Origin: Lineus longissimus
Taxonomy: Eukaryota; Nemertea; Pilidiophora; Heteronemertea; Lineidae
Length of the DNA: 62,511 nucleotides
Direction: 5' to 3'
Assembly: GCF_910592395.1 (NCBI RefSeq)
Contig: NW_027020275.1
Location: 1-62,511 of the forward strand
The position numbers and the translations under genes were made by a program. Each line of letters opens with the position of its first letter. The first letter of the stretch is position 1. The notes below the pieces were generated by a model. It was not told the DNA's origin, searched no databases, and worked only from the letters and a program-made list of their open reading frames with translations. Below are positions 7,690 through 17,502 of the stretch, in pieces.

Positions 7690-8781
7690 TTATTGCATCT
7701 TAACACTAGCTCGAGCTATGCTCTCAGGACGAAGTCCGACTCGAGCTATGCTCTCAGGACGAAGTCCGGCTGGTGTAAACTTAATACTACTGATGCAGTT
7801 ATTGTCTCTACCTGCACTGGCACTCAGTAAAACGTCAAACTGCTTGTCAATATCCTGGTCATATTCCTTCTCAACCTTGTAATTCTGGAAGAAAATACTT
7901 TGAGTGAAATCATACCATAATCTCTCCAAATCATTAACTCGCTCCTTGTTGGTTAAAAAAGGTGTAAATATTACATAATCAATTTTCAGCGTTTTAAAGG
8001 CTTGGTGTAAAAATACCTTGTAGTTAATGGTGACCTTGACACCACAGTAATGCAGAAATCTAAGGAAAGCATAGTACACGATATTCTCATCGGTTAATTG
8101 CGGTTTACCAATTGCCCTGTTAATAAATTCAATGGCAAGAAACCAATCATATTCCCCACAGTGAAATTTAAAAAGCATTGCTTCACCATGTAACCCTTGG
8201 TTACATAACTTAGAGGGGAGAGTGTTAATACCCATTTTTAGGGCTGACTGAAGAGTACTTTCATATCTCTGCTTACTAAGACATTTTCTGTGACTTGAAA
8301 AGTAGCACTGTAAATACCCTTCCACAAAGTCCTTTAAATACTTAACTGCCGATTCGGACAGCCGCCTCCATCCAAGTTTCCTTAGAATACTGTCAAAGTA
8401 ACGTGTCTTGTTGTCAATATTGATCTCAAGAGTTTTAAAATCATCGTCGTAAGTAGTCGAATTGCAATTGGTGCAGAATTGATACTTCACAGTTTTAGCT
8501 GCGTACCTTGCTGAATTCAAGTTTTTTTGATACTCAAAAAGGGTCCACCTTTTACAATTACGGCAGAATTGGGCATTAGTGTTGGTACTGACGTGATATT
8601 CTTTCATTCTTGGCAGGACTACTTTGTGTGTCTCAGTCGAGCTTTGCACTCGGGACTTTGTCCTAGTCGGACTTTGTCCTGAGAGCGTAGCTCGATCCAT
8701 AACCCTAGGACGAAGGAATCCAGTAAGATTTTCATTGCTACATTTACTAAAATAGTCTTTTAATGAGATGTATTTATTCAT
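7690..8781 (-). CDS. zinc-ribbon protein of the element (363 aa)
   Basis: Two CxxC pairs at C73/C76 (FCRNCKRW) and C103/C106 (FCTNCNST) form a zinc ribbon, followed by a long mostly helical region (SILRKLGWRRLSESAVKYL, then EYDWFLAIEFINRAIGK). A ribbon followed by helical repeats recalls viral or TFIIB-like transcription factors, but I see no diagnostic cyclin-fold motif, so this is only a hypothesis. Two double-hairpin repeats are translated at residues about 29-48 (RATLSGQSPT and a partial neighbour). Two more in tandem make up the C-terminus, read in the reverse frame as GLRPESIAR twice. The ATG follows GTAAAT. Confidence 0.6.
   Translation of the reverse strand: MNKYISLKDYFSKCSNENLTGFLRPRVMDRATLSGQSPTRTKSRVQSSTETHKVVLPRMKEYHVSTNTNAQFCRNCKRWTLFEYQKNLNSARYAAKTVKYQFCTNCNSTTYDDDFKTLEINIDNKTRYFDSILRKLGWRRLSESAVKYLKDFVEGYLQCYFSSHRKCLSKQRYESTLQSALKMGINTLPSKLCNQGLHGEAMLFKFHCGEYDWFLAIEFINRAIGKPQLTDENIVYYAFLRFLHYCGVKVTINYKVFLHQAFKTLKIDYVIFTPFLTNKERVNDLERLWYDFTQSIFFQNYKVEKEYDQDIDKQFDVLLSASAGRDNNCISSIKFTPAGLRPESIARVGLRPESIARASVKMQ
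7711..7768 (+). repeat. two tandem double-hairpin repeats at the zinc-ribbon gene 3' end
   Basis: Copies at 7711-7739 and 7741-7768, one base apart, both GAGC-TAT-GCTC, TCA, GGAC-GAA-GTCC. They are antisense to the gene and read in its only stop-free reverse frame. Confidence 0.85.
8637..8695 (-). repeat. two double-hairpin repeats in the zinc-ribbon gene N-terminus (8637-8662, 8667-8695)
   Basis: One worn copy (GAGC-TTT-GCAC, then GGAC-TTT-GTCC) lies beside one near-consensus copy on the minus strand. This is the rightmost occurrence I found; none is visible in the two large genes at 8841-11853. Confidence 0.8.
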
Positions 8782-8840
8782 ATTTACATAAAAATTATTT
8801 TTTAAACATTGTTTTTTGATAGAAGTTCACCTAAGACCTT

Positions 8841-10403
8841 TTATGTTTTTTTTACTGTTTTACGTGATTTTAAGGCTTTAACACCCCCAATTAAACCATA
8901 AATTATGGAACTAACAATAGCAATAACTGCTATGATCAGATGTTCGGCTAGAAAGCCAACAACTGCACCAATTGTTTTCAGGAGAAATGATACGATAGAA
9001 CCGATGATTCCCGGTAAAGCCGCAGCTGATTTCTTGGCTAGTTCTTTTAGCCATTCAGCAAACTTCTTGAGACCTTCTTTTACTTTATCTGGTATTGATG
9101 GTTTTGGTCCTGGTCCAGGTTCTGGTGTAGGTCCTGGAGTTGGGTCTGGTCCTGGAGTTGGGTCTGGTCCTGGAGTTGGTTTTACAGATTTAGTGGCACC
9201 ACTTAAAGCACTACTGATACTGAGACCTAGAGTTGTAAATGTCATTACAACAGCTGTTATTATGGCGCTAATAGTTACACCATACGTCTTAAAAAGTAAC
9301 TTTATTCTGTCCTTCAGAGGAATAGTTGAATCTGGTTTCTTTAGAACATCAACAATTAAACGTTTAATTCTTCTAGTTTGTGACTCCCTGTCATTGTCTA
9401 ACCTCCATACCTTTGACATTTCCTCATGCAATTTATTATTTAGTTCATCTATTTGCTTTTTCAACTCCACTTTATCTTTAGTATCTTCTTCTACAGACTT
9501 TACATATTCTCTTTTTAAATTATTAAGTTCTTCTTCTAGGCTTTCTATTTGCATGTCCTTATCCATCTTTACTGCAGCTAGATCATCACCAGCGTGTTTT
9601 AACCCTCTAAGTTCTCTCAAGGCATATTCAGTAAAACCCAGTGATTTAAGTTCATCATCAGTAGCATCTATCAGTTTATCTATTGGTTTGTTTGAACTGT
9701 TTACCTCATTAATTAATATATCTGTTTGAGTGGATGCAGATTTAGGTTCCCTTACTGGTGGGTCAGGTGCAATCATATCTTTAATCATGTCAGCAAATCT
9801 AGTACCAAACTTAGTCTTTAATGTGCCTTCAGCATAGAAGCTTCCATTATCCTTAGTTAAAGGAATAAACTTTATCTTTTCTCCATTTTTATCAGGATAT
9901 TCAAATAAATTTTTGTTTCCTAGTTTATCTTTTATCAAATCAAATTCAGAATTTGTCGGATTGTAATAAAGTTTGTTACCTTTGTAACTAATGTGTGGTG
10001 AAAGATTACTCAATTTTTTCTTGTCATACTTCCAGTTTGATCCTCCCAATGCTGTATCAAGTTTATCCTCTATTGTATCGTAACTTAACTCCTTTTCCAT
10101 CAATTCAGGGACAATACCTCTTACTCTTTCTGGTGTACTGAATGAAGTTTCATCAGTAAGATTTTCACCTCCTGTGTTGTATTTTGTGTCATAATCTCGA
10201 GGCTTTTTATTAAAACCAAAGATATCAGCATAATCTTCACCTCCTGTGTTGTATGTTGTGTCATCATATTGAGGCTTTTTATTAAAACCAAAGATATCAA
10301 CATAATCCTCAGGTTTGTAATCAGGTTCGTAATCAGGATCGTAATCAGGATTGTAATGTGGATAGTAATCACTCATTTCATAATTTTCACCTCCTTCAGC
10401 CAT
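8841..10403 (-). CDS. coiled-coil, membrane-anchored structural-type protein (520 aa)
   Basis: The N-terminus has Tyr/Asp/Pro repeats (NPDYDPDYEPDYKP), then two near-identical 24-residue units containing DIFGFNKKP. The middle has a long coiled coil at about 270-345 (MQIESLEEELNNLKREY). A hydrophobic helix at 374-400 (YGVTISAIITAVVMTF) precedes a TPGPDP-type proline linker at 410-435, an amphipathic basic helix and a large hydrophobic C-terminal region (465-505). From memory, the GVTISAIITA / AAALPGIIGSIVS ending recurs in PolB elements of animals; I know no proven function. A fibre, membrane-insertion or envelope role is inference. It lies 10 bp downstream of the next gene on the same strand, suggesting co-expression. 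The ATG is preceded by TAATT. No double-hairpin repeats. Confidence 0.65.
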   Translation of the reverse strand: MAEGGENYEMSDYYPHYNPDYDPDYEPDYKPEDYVDIFGFNKKPQYDDTTYNTGGEDYADIFGFNKKPRDYDTKYNTGGENLTDETSFSTPERVRGIVPELMEKELSYDTIEDKLDTALGGSNWKYDKKKLSNLSPHISYKGNKLYYNPTNSEFDLIKDKLGNKNLFEYPDKNGEKIKFIPLTKDNGSFYAEGTLKTKFGTRFADMIKDMIAPDPPVREPKSASTQTDILINEVNSSNKPIDKLIDATDDELKSLGFTEYALRELRGLKHAGDDLAAVKMDKDMQIESLEEELNNLKREYVKSVEEDTKDKVELKKQIDELNNKLHEEMSKVWRLDNDRESQTRRIKRLIVDVLKKPDSTIPLKDRIKLLFKTYGVTISAIITAVVMTFTTLGLSISSALSGATKSVKPTPGPDPTPGPDPTPGPTPEPGPGPKPSIPDKVKEGLKKFAEWLKELAKKSAAALPGIIGSIVSFLLKTIGAVVGFLAEHLIIAVIAIVSSIIYGLIGGVKALKSRKTVKKT

Positions 10404-10413
10404 AATTACTTAT

Positions 10414-11853
10414 TTATCTAACCATAAAAACAATCAATGTACCAACAACTGAGTAAAGCATGAATTTAATTGTTTCATGAGTATCATCCACCTTCTCAAC
10501 TTTGGTGTCAAGTTTAGTAGTAGTAGGAGTATTCTTTGAGGTTTCAGTTGTTTTTGGTGTAACAACATTACTCTTTGGTGTATGACTGGTCATTGATGTA
10601 CCAACGCTACTCTTAACTCTTATTTTCTTAGAACTATTTCCTTCCATCAGTGGTGGTGGTAAGGTCTTTTTGTGGTTAATGTCATTCTTACCGGGTTTAG
10701 CATTTTTTGGTGCTATTAAAATGTTATTATTGTAGTTATCCAGCTTACCAATAACGAGTACCATATTTGATCCTATGACATACAATCCTGGTGCTATTAC
10801 ATAATCTAGTCTTGTATGAGTGTCACTCACTGCTTTTTGGTATCTTTGAATTGAAGTGGGAATATCAGGATGTTGATTAATCGAGTCCTTTAATAGTTTG
10901 TTAAATTCCTTCTGTGCATCCAATTCTGTACCCGGTACTCCAATTATTGGTGTTCTGGTCAACGCCTGAGCACCCAGAATACAGTTAACATATGTTCTTA
11001 TTGTGTCATTCAACCTCTCTATTCCAGGATTAGAGAAACCATTTGATTTAAATATCATGAATTGTTGATAGGTTTGACATTCATTTTGTGTAATTACATC
11101 AAATACATTCTTGTGTCTCCTGACATGATCATTAATGAAAATATCTGGATATTTGAAATTAGCCATTCCAGCATCCCAGTCTTTACTGAACATCGGTGGC
11201 ATTCTATTTTCATGAACTTGCATGAGGAAGAAATTGATTTTAGAATCATTGATGTAATATCCGGGATCAGTTATGTTCGGGTTGTAATCCGGTACACTCC
11301 ATGACCTCCAACCACCGTTATTTTCAAACACCGAGAAATCGTACTCGTCTTTTAAACCAAATTCACTAAATAACCCTCCTAGTTTCCTACGGTTAATGTT
11401 ATTGTTTGTCTCATTAAAATCACTTTCACCTGGAATTGGTATCTCTAGATTCTTCATGATCTTCAATATTTGATAGTAAACATGAAACCTGTAAATTGAC
11501 CTTATCAATGGGTCACTGTGATTCAAGTGATCGTCTATTGAAATACCACAACCTGTTGTAGCAAACCAAACAGCCATGTTAAATTGGTTTTGGTAAAACG
11601 ATAATGGATTCTTTTCCAGTCGCAGACAGTCTTTCTTATTTTTCAGGCTCAAAAACCCAGGTGTTATCTTAGTTTCTTGTAGTCTGAAGAAATTGTTAGT
11701 ATTAACAGTTACTTCTAAATTAAAGAAGTCATAGGTGAATTTACTTTTATGTTGATTTGCTATTGGATATTACTTTATTACTCCAGAAGCTGATGAATAA
11801 TTATGTTTGGTTTTAACTTCAGTTTTGGATAATGAAGACAGTAAAAAGGCCAT
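10414..11853 (-). CDS. capsid-like protein of the element, with an in-frame TAA
   Basis: The intact-looking part contains NQFNMAVWFATTGCGIS, RSIYRFHVYYQILKIM and ERLNDTIRTYVNCILGAQ. From memory these are hallmarks of a protein repeatedly seen with animal PolB elements, and a major structural role seems likely though unproven. The C-terminus has a Thr/Ser/Lys-rich linker and a terminal membrane helix (FMLYSVVGTLIVFM). The frame is open upstream of 11652 but has no ATG until 11853, where TAAATGG supplies a good start. Between them a single TAA at 11770-11772 interrupts the same frame after 27 codons, and both sides look coding (NYSSASGVIK before, FTYDFFNLEVTVN after). Readthrough, nonsense mutation or sequencing error are all possible. 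Confidence 0.7.
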
Positions 11854-12259
11854 TTATTTTAATGGAATAACTCATTGAGCTCTAGTATTCCCTCACCATT
11901 TCACTGACCATTTCATTGCAACGCTTCACTGGGAATCTCATGAATGATAGAAAGTGTGTATTGTGGTGGATTGGTTCTTTGGGGTTGTAGGCTTATTTGG
12001 GGCAAAAGACCTGTAAGGTCTTTGGTCAAAAGGGCCTAAAACATAACCTAGTTCCTACCATCGCAATATACACTTTCTCATAACAGAATCCTTTGTTCCC
12101 GGACATTTCATCATAGGACATTTTAAACTTCTACACCGGCCTCAAACTAATGGATTTGTCTAGGGAGATGAAGCTGGTGACTATAAGGGGCCATCTCCCC
12201 GCCCCCTTACCTACGTCCCTGGCCATGCCCCATATGGACTGATATCCCCTGCAAAGAAC
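11854..12259. other. right flank of the virus-like element
   Basis: No gene seen. An imperfect inverted pair (AGAAAGTGTGTATTG at about 11949, CAATATACACTTTCT at about 12063) and a small hairpin AAAGACC-TGTA-GGTCTTT near 12005 are visible. No clear terminal repeat or target duplication marks the element boundary. Confidence 0.3.
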
Positions 12260-12784
12260 ATGGATTCTTATTCTCAAAAGCGACCTAGGATAGGTAAAAC
12301 ATCAGAGCATAAACACGTTGCAGAGGCAGTAATCAAACTGATGCAAAATAAAAATAAATTGACCTTTATTGAACTTTATCCCATCGTAGTAAGTATGATG
12401 GCCCGTCATAGATTCTATAACGGATTCCATCAACTATACACTGATGGCACATGCACGTTCCTTCCGCGGAGGTCCGTACATGGATAGCTAATTGAGATTC
12501 TCCATCAACTTCTTGCCCACGAAAAATTTCCCCATTGCTACTTTAGATCAGAAAAGCTTTTTGCTTTCCGTTTTACAGCTGGAAATTCACCGATGTTAAA
12601 GATAATTGATTTTGAACGCTTTGCGAAGTTTGTCGCAATCTCGCGCACCGAAATAGGAGGAATGACTTTTTCTATGGTGTCACATAAAATAAATTCTGAT
12701 CGCCTTCCATTTACATGCAGATTGCTATATGGGTCTTGGGTTGAAAAGGTCCCCACTGTGAAGGCCAGTGAGATGCATGAATAA
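12260..12784 (+). pseudogene. unrecognised ORF with one in-frame TAG
   Basis: The frame starting at the ATG (MDSYSQKRPRIGKTSEHK) stops at TAG 12485-12487 but resumes in the same frame immediately (LIEILHQLLAHEKFPHC...) and runs to 12784, giving about 174 codons with one stop. Composition on both sides is protein-like, with helical Lys/Gln/Leu-rich then mixed segments. I do not recognise a family. It could be a decayed gene of the neighbouring element, a captured host fragment, or chance. Confidence 0.3.
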
Positions 12785-13471
12785 TTGCAGGCTCTTCAAA
12801 TGCCATACAGGAGTCAATAATCGAGGGGAATCGCCATATTTGCGGTGTTCAGGTCCAAAGGGGTTAAAACGCAGTTCAGCACCCAGCGCGTCCGCACTGG
12901 CAAGACGTTTATCATAGCACATGGGAATCCGAAAACGGTACAATCCCGTCAGGTCTGCAGTGAAATATACTTTTGGACCCCCGACAGTAGGGTCCAAAGA
13001 AACTAATTGTTTTCCCTAGAAACGACCGTTGGGAAAAATCAGCAACGCCCTTCAAAACTTTAACGCAATCATCGAGGCATGTACAATGACTTGATCATAC
13101 GAATAGTAGCGTAACGTTTTTTCTTTCATGTAGTCCCCGAGGTTTTCTCCACAGGGTCTCACGTTCAAGGCGAGAATAAATTAAGCTTTTTCATAAGAGA
13201 GAATACATCGATTGAGGACGTTTCACCCGAAAGCTTGTTAAAGACTTGACACCCGAACTTGACACTACATATTGTGGGCTACACGAGAAAAGCAACCTTC
13301 TGACCTCTCACGGAAGGGCCATAGTTTCACTTCACTGGATAATACGATGTTGTGGCGACATAATAAAATTGACATAATTATTATGAGGGCCTGAGGTGTC
13401 AAGGACATCTTAGTCCTCCTAACGCTATATATGATAGTCCCCACAAAAAGAATAATAAATTTCTTCATTTT
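12785..13471. other. no recognisable feature
   Basis: Moderately GC-rich, only short antisense ORFs without family resemblance. Confidence 0.3.
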
Positions 13472-15525
13472 TAGCTCAGCTGACAAAGTCAGCGAAGCTG
13501 GTAATATTACTAAGGGAATGGTGTCCGTCCTTCCTGCCATCCTTCCTTCCATGTCAATTTTGGGCATTTTGTAACCGTAAGACCTAGGCACTTTGTTGAC
13601 GCTGCTAAATTAGGAGTAGCCCAAGGGGAACTCAGAAACAAAAAATCAGCGCGATCCGACCTACATTCGGCGAATGAGGTCATCGGGAAGTTTAAACTTC
13701 TTTCCTTTATACCTCGGGCCACAGAGGAAATATTGTTTTCAAATCTGGCCGAATATTTTTTGATAATTTTTCATTTTGACTTGTAATGGAATTAGTTTAG
13801 TTTTCACCGCCAGTTGGCGCTACTAGGCACATTTGACAGATTTTTTGACGATTCAAAAGCCCGGGTTATGACGTATAGTTGCGCAGTTGTATTCTGCGCA
13901 TTGAATTGGCCAGGGAACCAGACTATATTTCAGCATACCCACTGTGACGAGTGTAAAGATGGAAGATTGATTTTGCAACAAGTAACCAATTTTCTGCTAA
14001 AAAGTAGTCAAGTAGGCGATATTATCACTAGTTCCTTTCAGTGGGTAGTCATAAGGTCTTAAGGGAATACTTTCAGAAATTAGTTCTTGAAAATTTGGCC
14101 ACAATTCTGTGAAAACGATATCGGAAGTGCACGCTCTGTTCGCGATGTATTTTGAAGTGGAGAATTCCCACAGTATGTGCAGTGAATCGGCATGATTCTG
14201 TTTGCATATTAGTTTTTAGTACTACGATTCTTACATGAGTAAAAAGTAGACGTTTTAAGCAACACAATAATGTTACTCCCATAAAAATTGATTGCAAATT
14301 GACGGAGCTACGGCATTCTGTTCGGCAATAATGTCAGCGCTGATAAATTACATTGCTAATGCATGCCAAATGGCACACTTTAAAAAGTGTTCATTGGACA
14401 ACGTAGGGAATCACCAGAAATGACGTCATCGCTGGTCTAAATCTTCCATATAATAATATTAGAAGGGGGACGAATAAAGTCACACTTAGAGGCGTTGGAT
14501 CGCCTTGAAATTTTGCATGAATGGTGGTGACACCTTACCCTGATGCAACGTCATTCAAAAATTTACTTCAGCGGAGCAGAAATGAGGGATTTTTAATCGG
14601 ACACTGTCAATTCTCCTTACCACTCACAGAAGCCAAGCCATTGCTGTTAAGTTATGCAAGGGCTTAATCAATTACCTGCACTCCCTGTGGGGTGAATAAC
14701 ATTACCTTTTGAACAGCTGGCTGTAGGGGGATGATTGGAACAGCCGGTATACCTGCTGACCTGCTGAACCCAGATAAATGTTATTTTCAATCCACGATTG
14801 CAGGTCACCTGATTTTCGAGATTTCGCGGGAAATTGTAAACAAACGCATGTGTGCAGTTCAAATGTAAACAAAAATGTATTTTTGGTACTTTTGGTTGCT
14901 GGACTTGGGTTTTACCGCAGTTAGGAGCTGGGGTCAAATTGGTGGTCTATTGTTTATGGGTGCTGTTTTAGTCAGAGGTAGCCCTTGATTATGAAGGGAT
15001 TTTCAAATATGAAAACGACCCTTTGTATTGTAAATTCCAATCACCTGCAGGACAGGTCAATTTCTCTCAATAAAATTAATTTTGTTGACTCCTGTAATCT
15101 CTACCTTATCAAAAAAAAGACAGTGGTGTTAGTCCCAAACTGGTCATTTCTATTTATTTTGACCTCTGTTAAATCAGGACACCTCTCAATTACAGACATC
15201 ATTTTGTATCCTTGTGCTGTACAGCCTGGACATACCACAGTTGTCCATGGAGAAGTCTCATCCTCTCTGACACTTCTTTTCGGTAAAGCTACCGATACAA
15301 CTGAACTAAGGATATCTTCCGTTGCCTCCTGTAATATTTACATACCATGGCTGATTAGTTCAATCATATTTCATCCAGCTGGCAGCTCTGCATTGGAAAT
15401 CTTAGTGGTATAACGTGTTCTCTTGACCTTCAAACAGTAGTATAAAGCTGATATTTACTACTTTACACCCTCAGTCCTATGTTATTAGGTCATCCAGCTG
15501 AGCACCAGGCCCTTGGGCCTCTTGT
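13472..15525 (+). mobile_element. Helentron-like non-autonomous element, copy i (2.05 kb)
   Basis: It begins TAGCTCAGCTGAC, where GCTC...GAGC-type subterminal hairpins are visible, and ends with a GGCCC-TT-GGGCC hairpin followed by CTTGT. Both ends match copies at 22608-24297 and 48382-52526. The left flank is a T run. No Rep/helicase gene is present, only short ORFs. The segment 14070-14460 is nearly identical to 23395-23780 of copy ii, while the first 400 bp resemble copy iii. The Helentron assignment rests on the 3' hairpin, the lack of a target duplication and insertion in T runs. Confidence 0.55.
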
Positions 15526-16058
15526 TGGTATTAAAATGACCTGGAACCTAATTGTGCATTCTTATCTGAAACATGTACAGATGTAATCGACCTGCCCTCT
15601 CGTGATACCACAAGAAAGCCATGGCCCCATAGTGCGGGCCAATATCAAAGTCCCGATAACTGAGTGCGGATGAGTATTATAATTGTAATTATCATTATTA
15701 TATATAATTTTTATTTATTATTATTAAAAGGGACGAAGTGCGAGGTGCCTATTGCGAAAATGATTGGTTGACGAAACAATGGCCTTATTGGTTGGCTAGC
15801 CTTGTGACGTCAAACTATTTTTATACTGAATGTTTTCCTGTTTTTCTTCATGACTTAAAATGCATTTGGGCTAGAATTTCGAGTTGGCACATAGGTTCGA
15901 TGTACAGCGTGGATCGAGGCTATATAATGGGCTAGGCATCCCTTTAGAAAAATTTAAATCTAAAATTTAAAAACCTCACATCCGAATATTCCCGCATTAG
16001 GAACTTATGAACGGTGGCGCCCCCTTTGATATCATTCGATGTGTATACATGCTTCAAA
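15526..16058. other. AT-rich spacer
   Basis: Contains a TTATTAT-type low-complexity stretch near 15680-15730. No gene recognised. Confidence 0.3.
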
Positions 16059-16867
16059 ATGGCTGGTCCGCCTCCAAATTTGTCTGTGTTGCCGGGTGAT
16101 TATAGGCCAACACCTGGGTTTTCCAGTGCTTACAACACTAATCAGACAAAATCGCACAATGCGCAGCAGAGCAACATGAGCACCTCGCCAATAGAAGGTT
16201 CGCCGATGAATATTGAAATACTGAAAGATGGAAGAAAGTGGAAGGAGGCTGACCTGAACAAATTTGGATTACATTATGATACAGGACCTATCTCCCCATA
16301 TTCCATTTTTCTCAAAGTCCAGAATTGTGGACATGCTCCGTCACTATTAGGGTCGAAGCGTTCAAGTTTTTTGTTACAGTATGCCAAGCATGTAGAGAAA
16401 TTGCAAGCAACTTTTGATGAAATATTCATTTTGAACCAGAATTCTTTTGAGTTACTGGAAGTTCGGTCACTCATGAATGGGTATCGTCGTACTCCGTTGA
16501 CCGCCACTGGCACCAGGCACAGGTCCTCAGAGGAGCAGGACCTAGGGGTGGCCCAGCATGCCAAGCAGCAGACACTGATGACAATGAAATGGCTGAGCCT
16601 GAAGCTGCCGTGGACGAGGTGAAATGTGTGGATCAGGATACCGCCACAGGTTCAGGTATGGAAGCACTTGACTATCGAGAGGAAGACAAGACATGCAAGA
16701 GGAACAAAGCTAGATACATCGGCAGGAAAATTATGAACGAAATCATCAGAGCCCAAAGAAGTGCAAGCCACAGCCAGACTGAATATATTGATATGTACTT
16801 CAGTGAATCACGGTATGTACCTGACCCGTTCTTTGATGGTCACGTCTTGACTTTAAAAGAGTCTTGA
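16059..16867 (+). pseudogene. frameshifted ORF, unknown protein
   Basis: From the ATG at 16059 (MAGPPPNLSVLPGDYRP) a coding-like frame runs about 185 codons. Around 16450-16600 the coding character moves to another frame, which continues with an acidic then basic segment (AEPEAAVDEVKCVDQD, KRNKARYIGRKIMNEIIRAQ) to 16867. A GTATGT donor-like site occurs near 16813. I do not recognise the protein. It may be an old gene with an indel, or two exons with a short intron. Not a known transposase as far as I can see. Confidence 0.3.
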
Positions 16868-17029
16868 CTTGCGCAGTCTACCGGTACACACTCATGCAAA
16901 ACCAGGAGGACCAATACTCGTGGTTTTCCATGAGCCCACAATGAACATTGGATGGTTACATGGTAGAGAAAGTCGAAATCAGACAAGAACCATTCCACAC
17001 TTTCCATTCCAATAAAAATCCAATTAGTG

Positions 17030-17090
17030 TGTACCGGTAGGCGGTATGTGTACCGGTAGGTGGTATGTGTACCAGTAGGCGGTATGCAAT
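17030..17090 (+). repeat. minisatellite, three units of about 20 bp
   Basis: Units contain GTGTACCGGTAGGCGGTAT with point differences (GTAGGT, ACCAGT). Confidence 0.7.
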
Positions 17091-17502
17091 TTGAAATAAG
17101 ACTCGATAAATGGTGGAGTACAAACACATGCTCTGCTTTGGCAAAACGGAGCTCAAGTGTGTGTACAAGATAGACATAAAACGCAACTGACAATTGACAT
17201 GGCAATTAGCATGCAAAGCCTCATGTTCAGTTGCATGTTTCGTCGATTTTGGTTTGGCAGGACGTCACATTTTCTCGTGTTGTGACAGGTTTTGGTTTTT
17301 TTACTAAGAAGATTTTGCCGCAAGGGGGCATCAAAGTTCACCCCTTACGAGTCGCACATACTCTATTCTCGGTTTTAAACGACCAGTTCGTTCGCCATGC
17401 CCCAACCCAATTTTCAATTATATGGGGAGGTACGGTCAAGCGGAAGAAGAAAGTTTCCATCATGTTCCACCACCGCAGTCACATGAGGCATGCGCTATCT
17501 AA

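Noticed and set aside
7655-7882. Plus-strand ORF containing SGRSPTRAMLSGRSP
   Set aside because: Opposite-strand reading of two tandem double-hairpin repeats at the 3' end of the zinc-ribbon gene; no independent coding signal.
1059-8695. Double-hairpin repeats as a CRISPR array
   Set aside because: Copies are irregularly spaced, in both orientations, inside genes and without spacer-like regularity or cas genes.
8905-9729. 274-codon plus-strand ORF
   Set aside because: It is the antisense shadow of the coiled-coil/membrane gene; its GPGPGSGVGPG stretch is just the complement of the TPGP linker.
10121-10372. 83-codon minus-strand ORF with repeated IT-rich segments
   Set aside because: Alternative frame of the N-terminal tandem repeats of the 520-aa gene.
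14985-15413. 142-codon plus-strand ORF in Helentron-like copy i
   Set aside because: No family resemblance and no equivalent frame in the other copies.
16956-17216. Minus-strand ORFs with repeated YRYTYRLPVHT
   Set aside because: Arise from the 20-bp minisatellite at 17030-17090.
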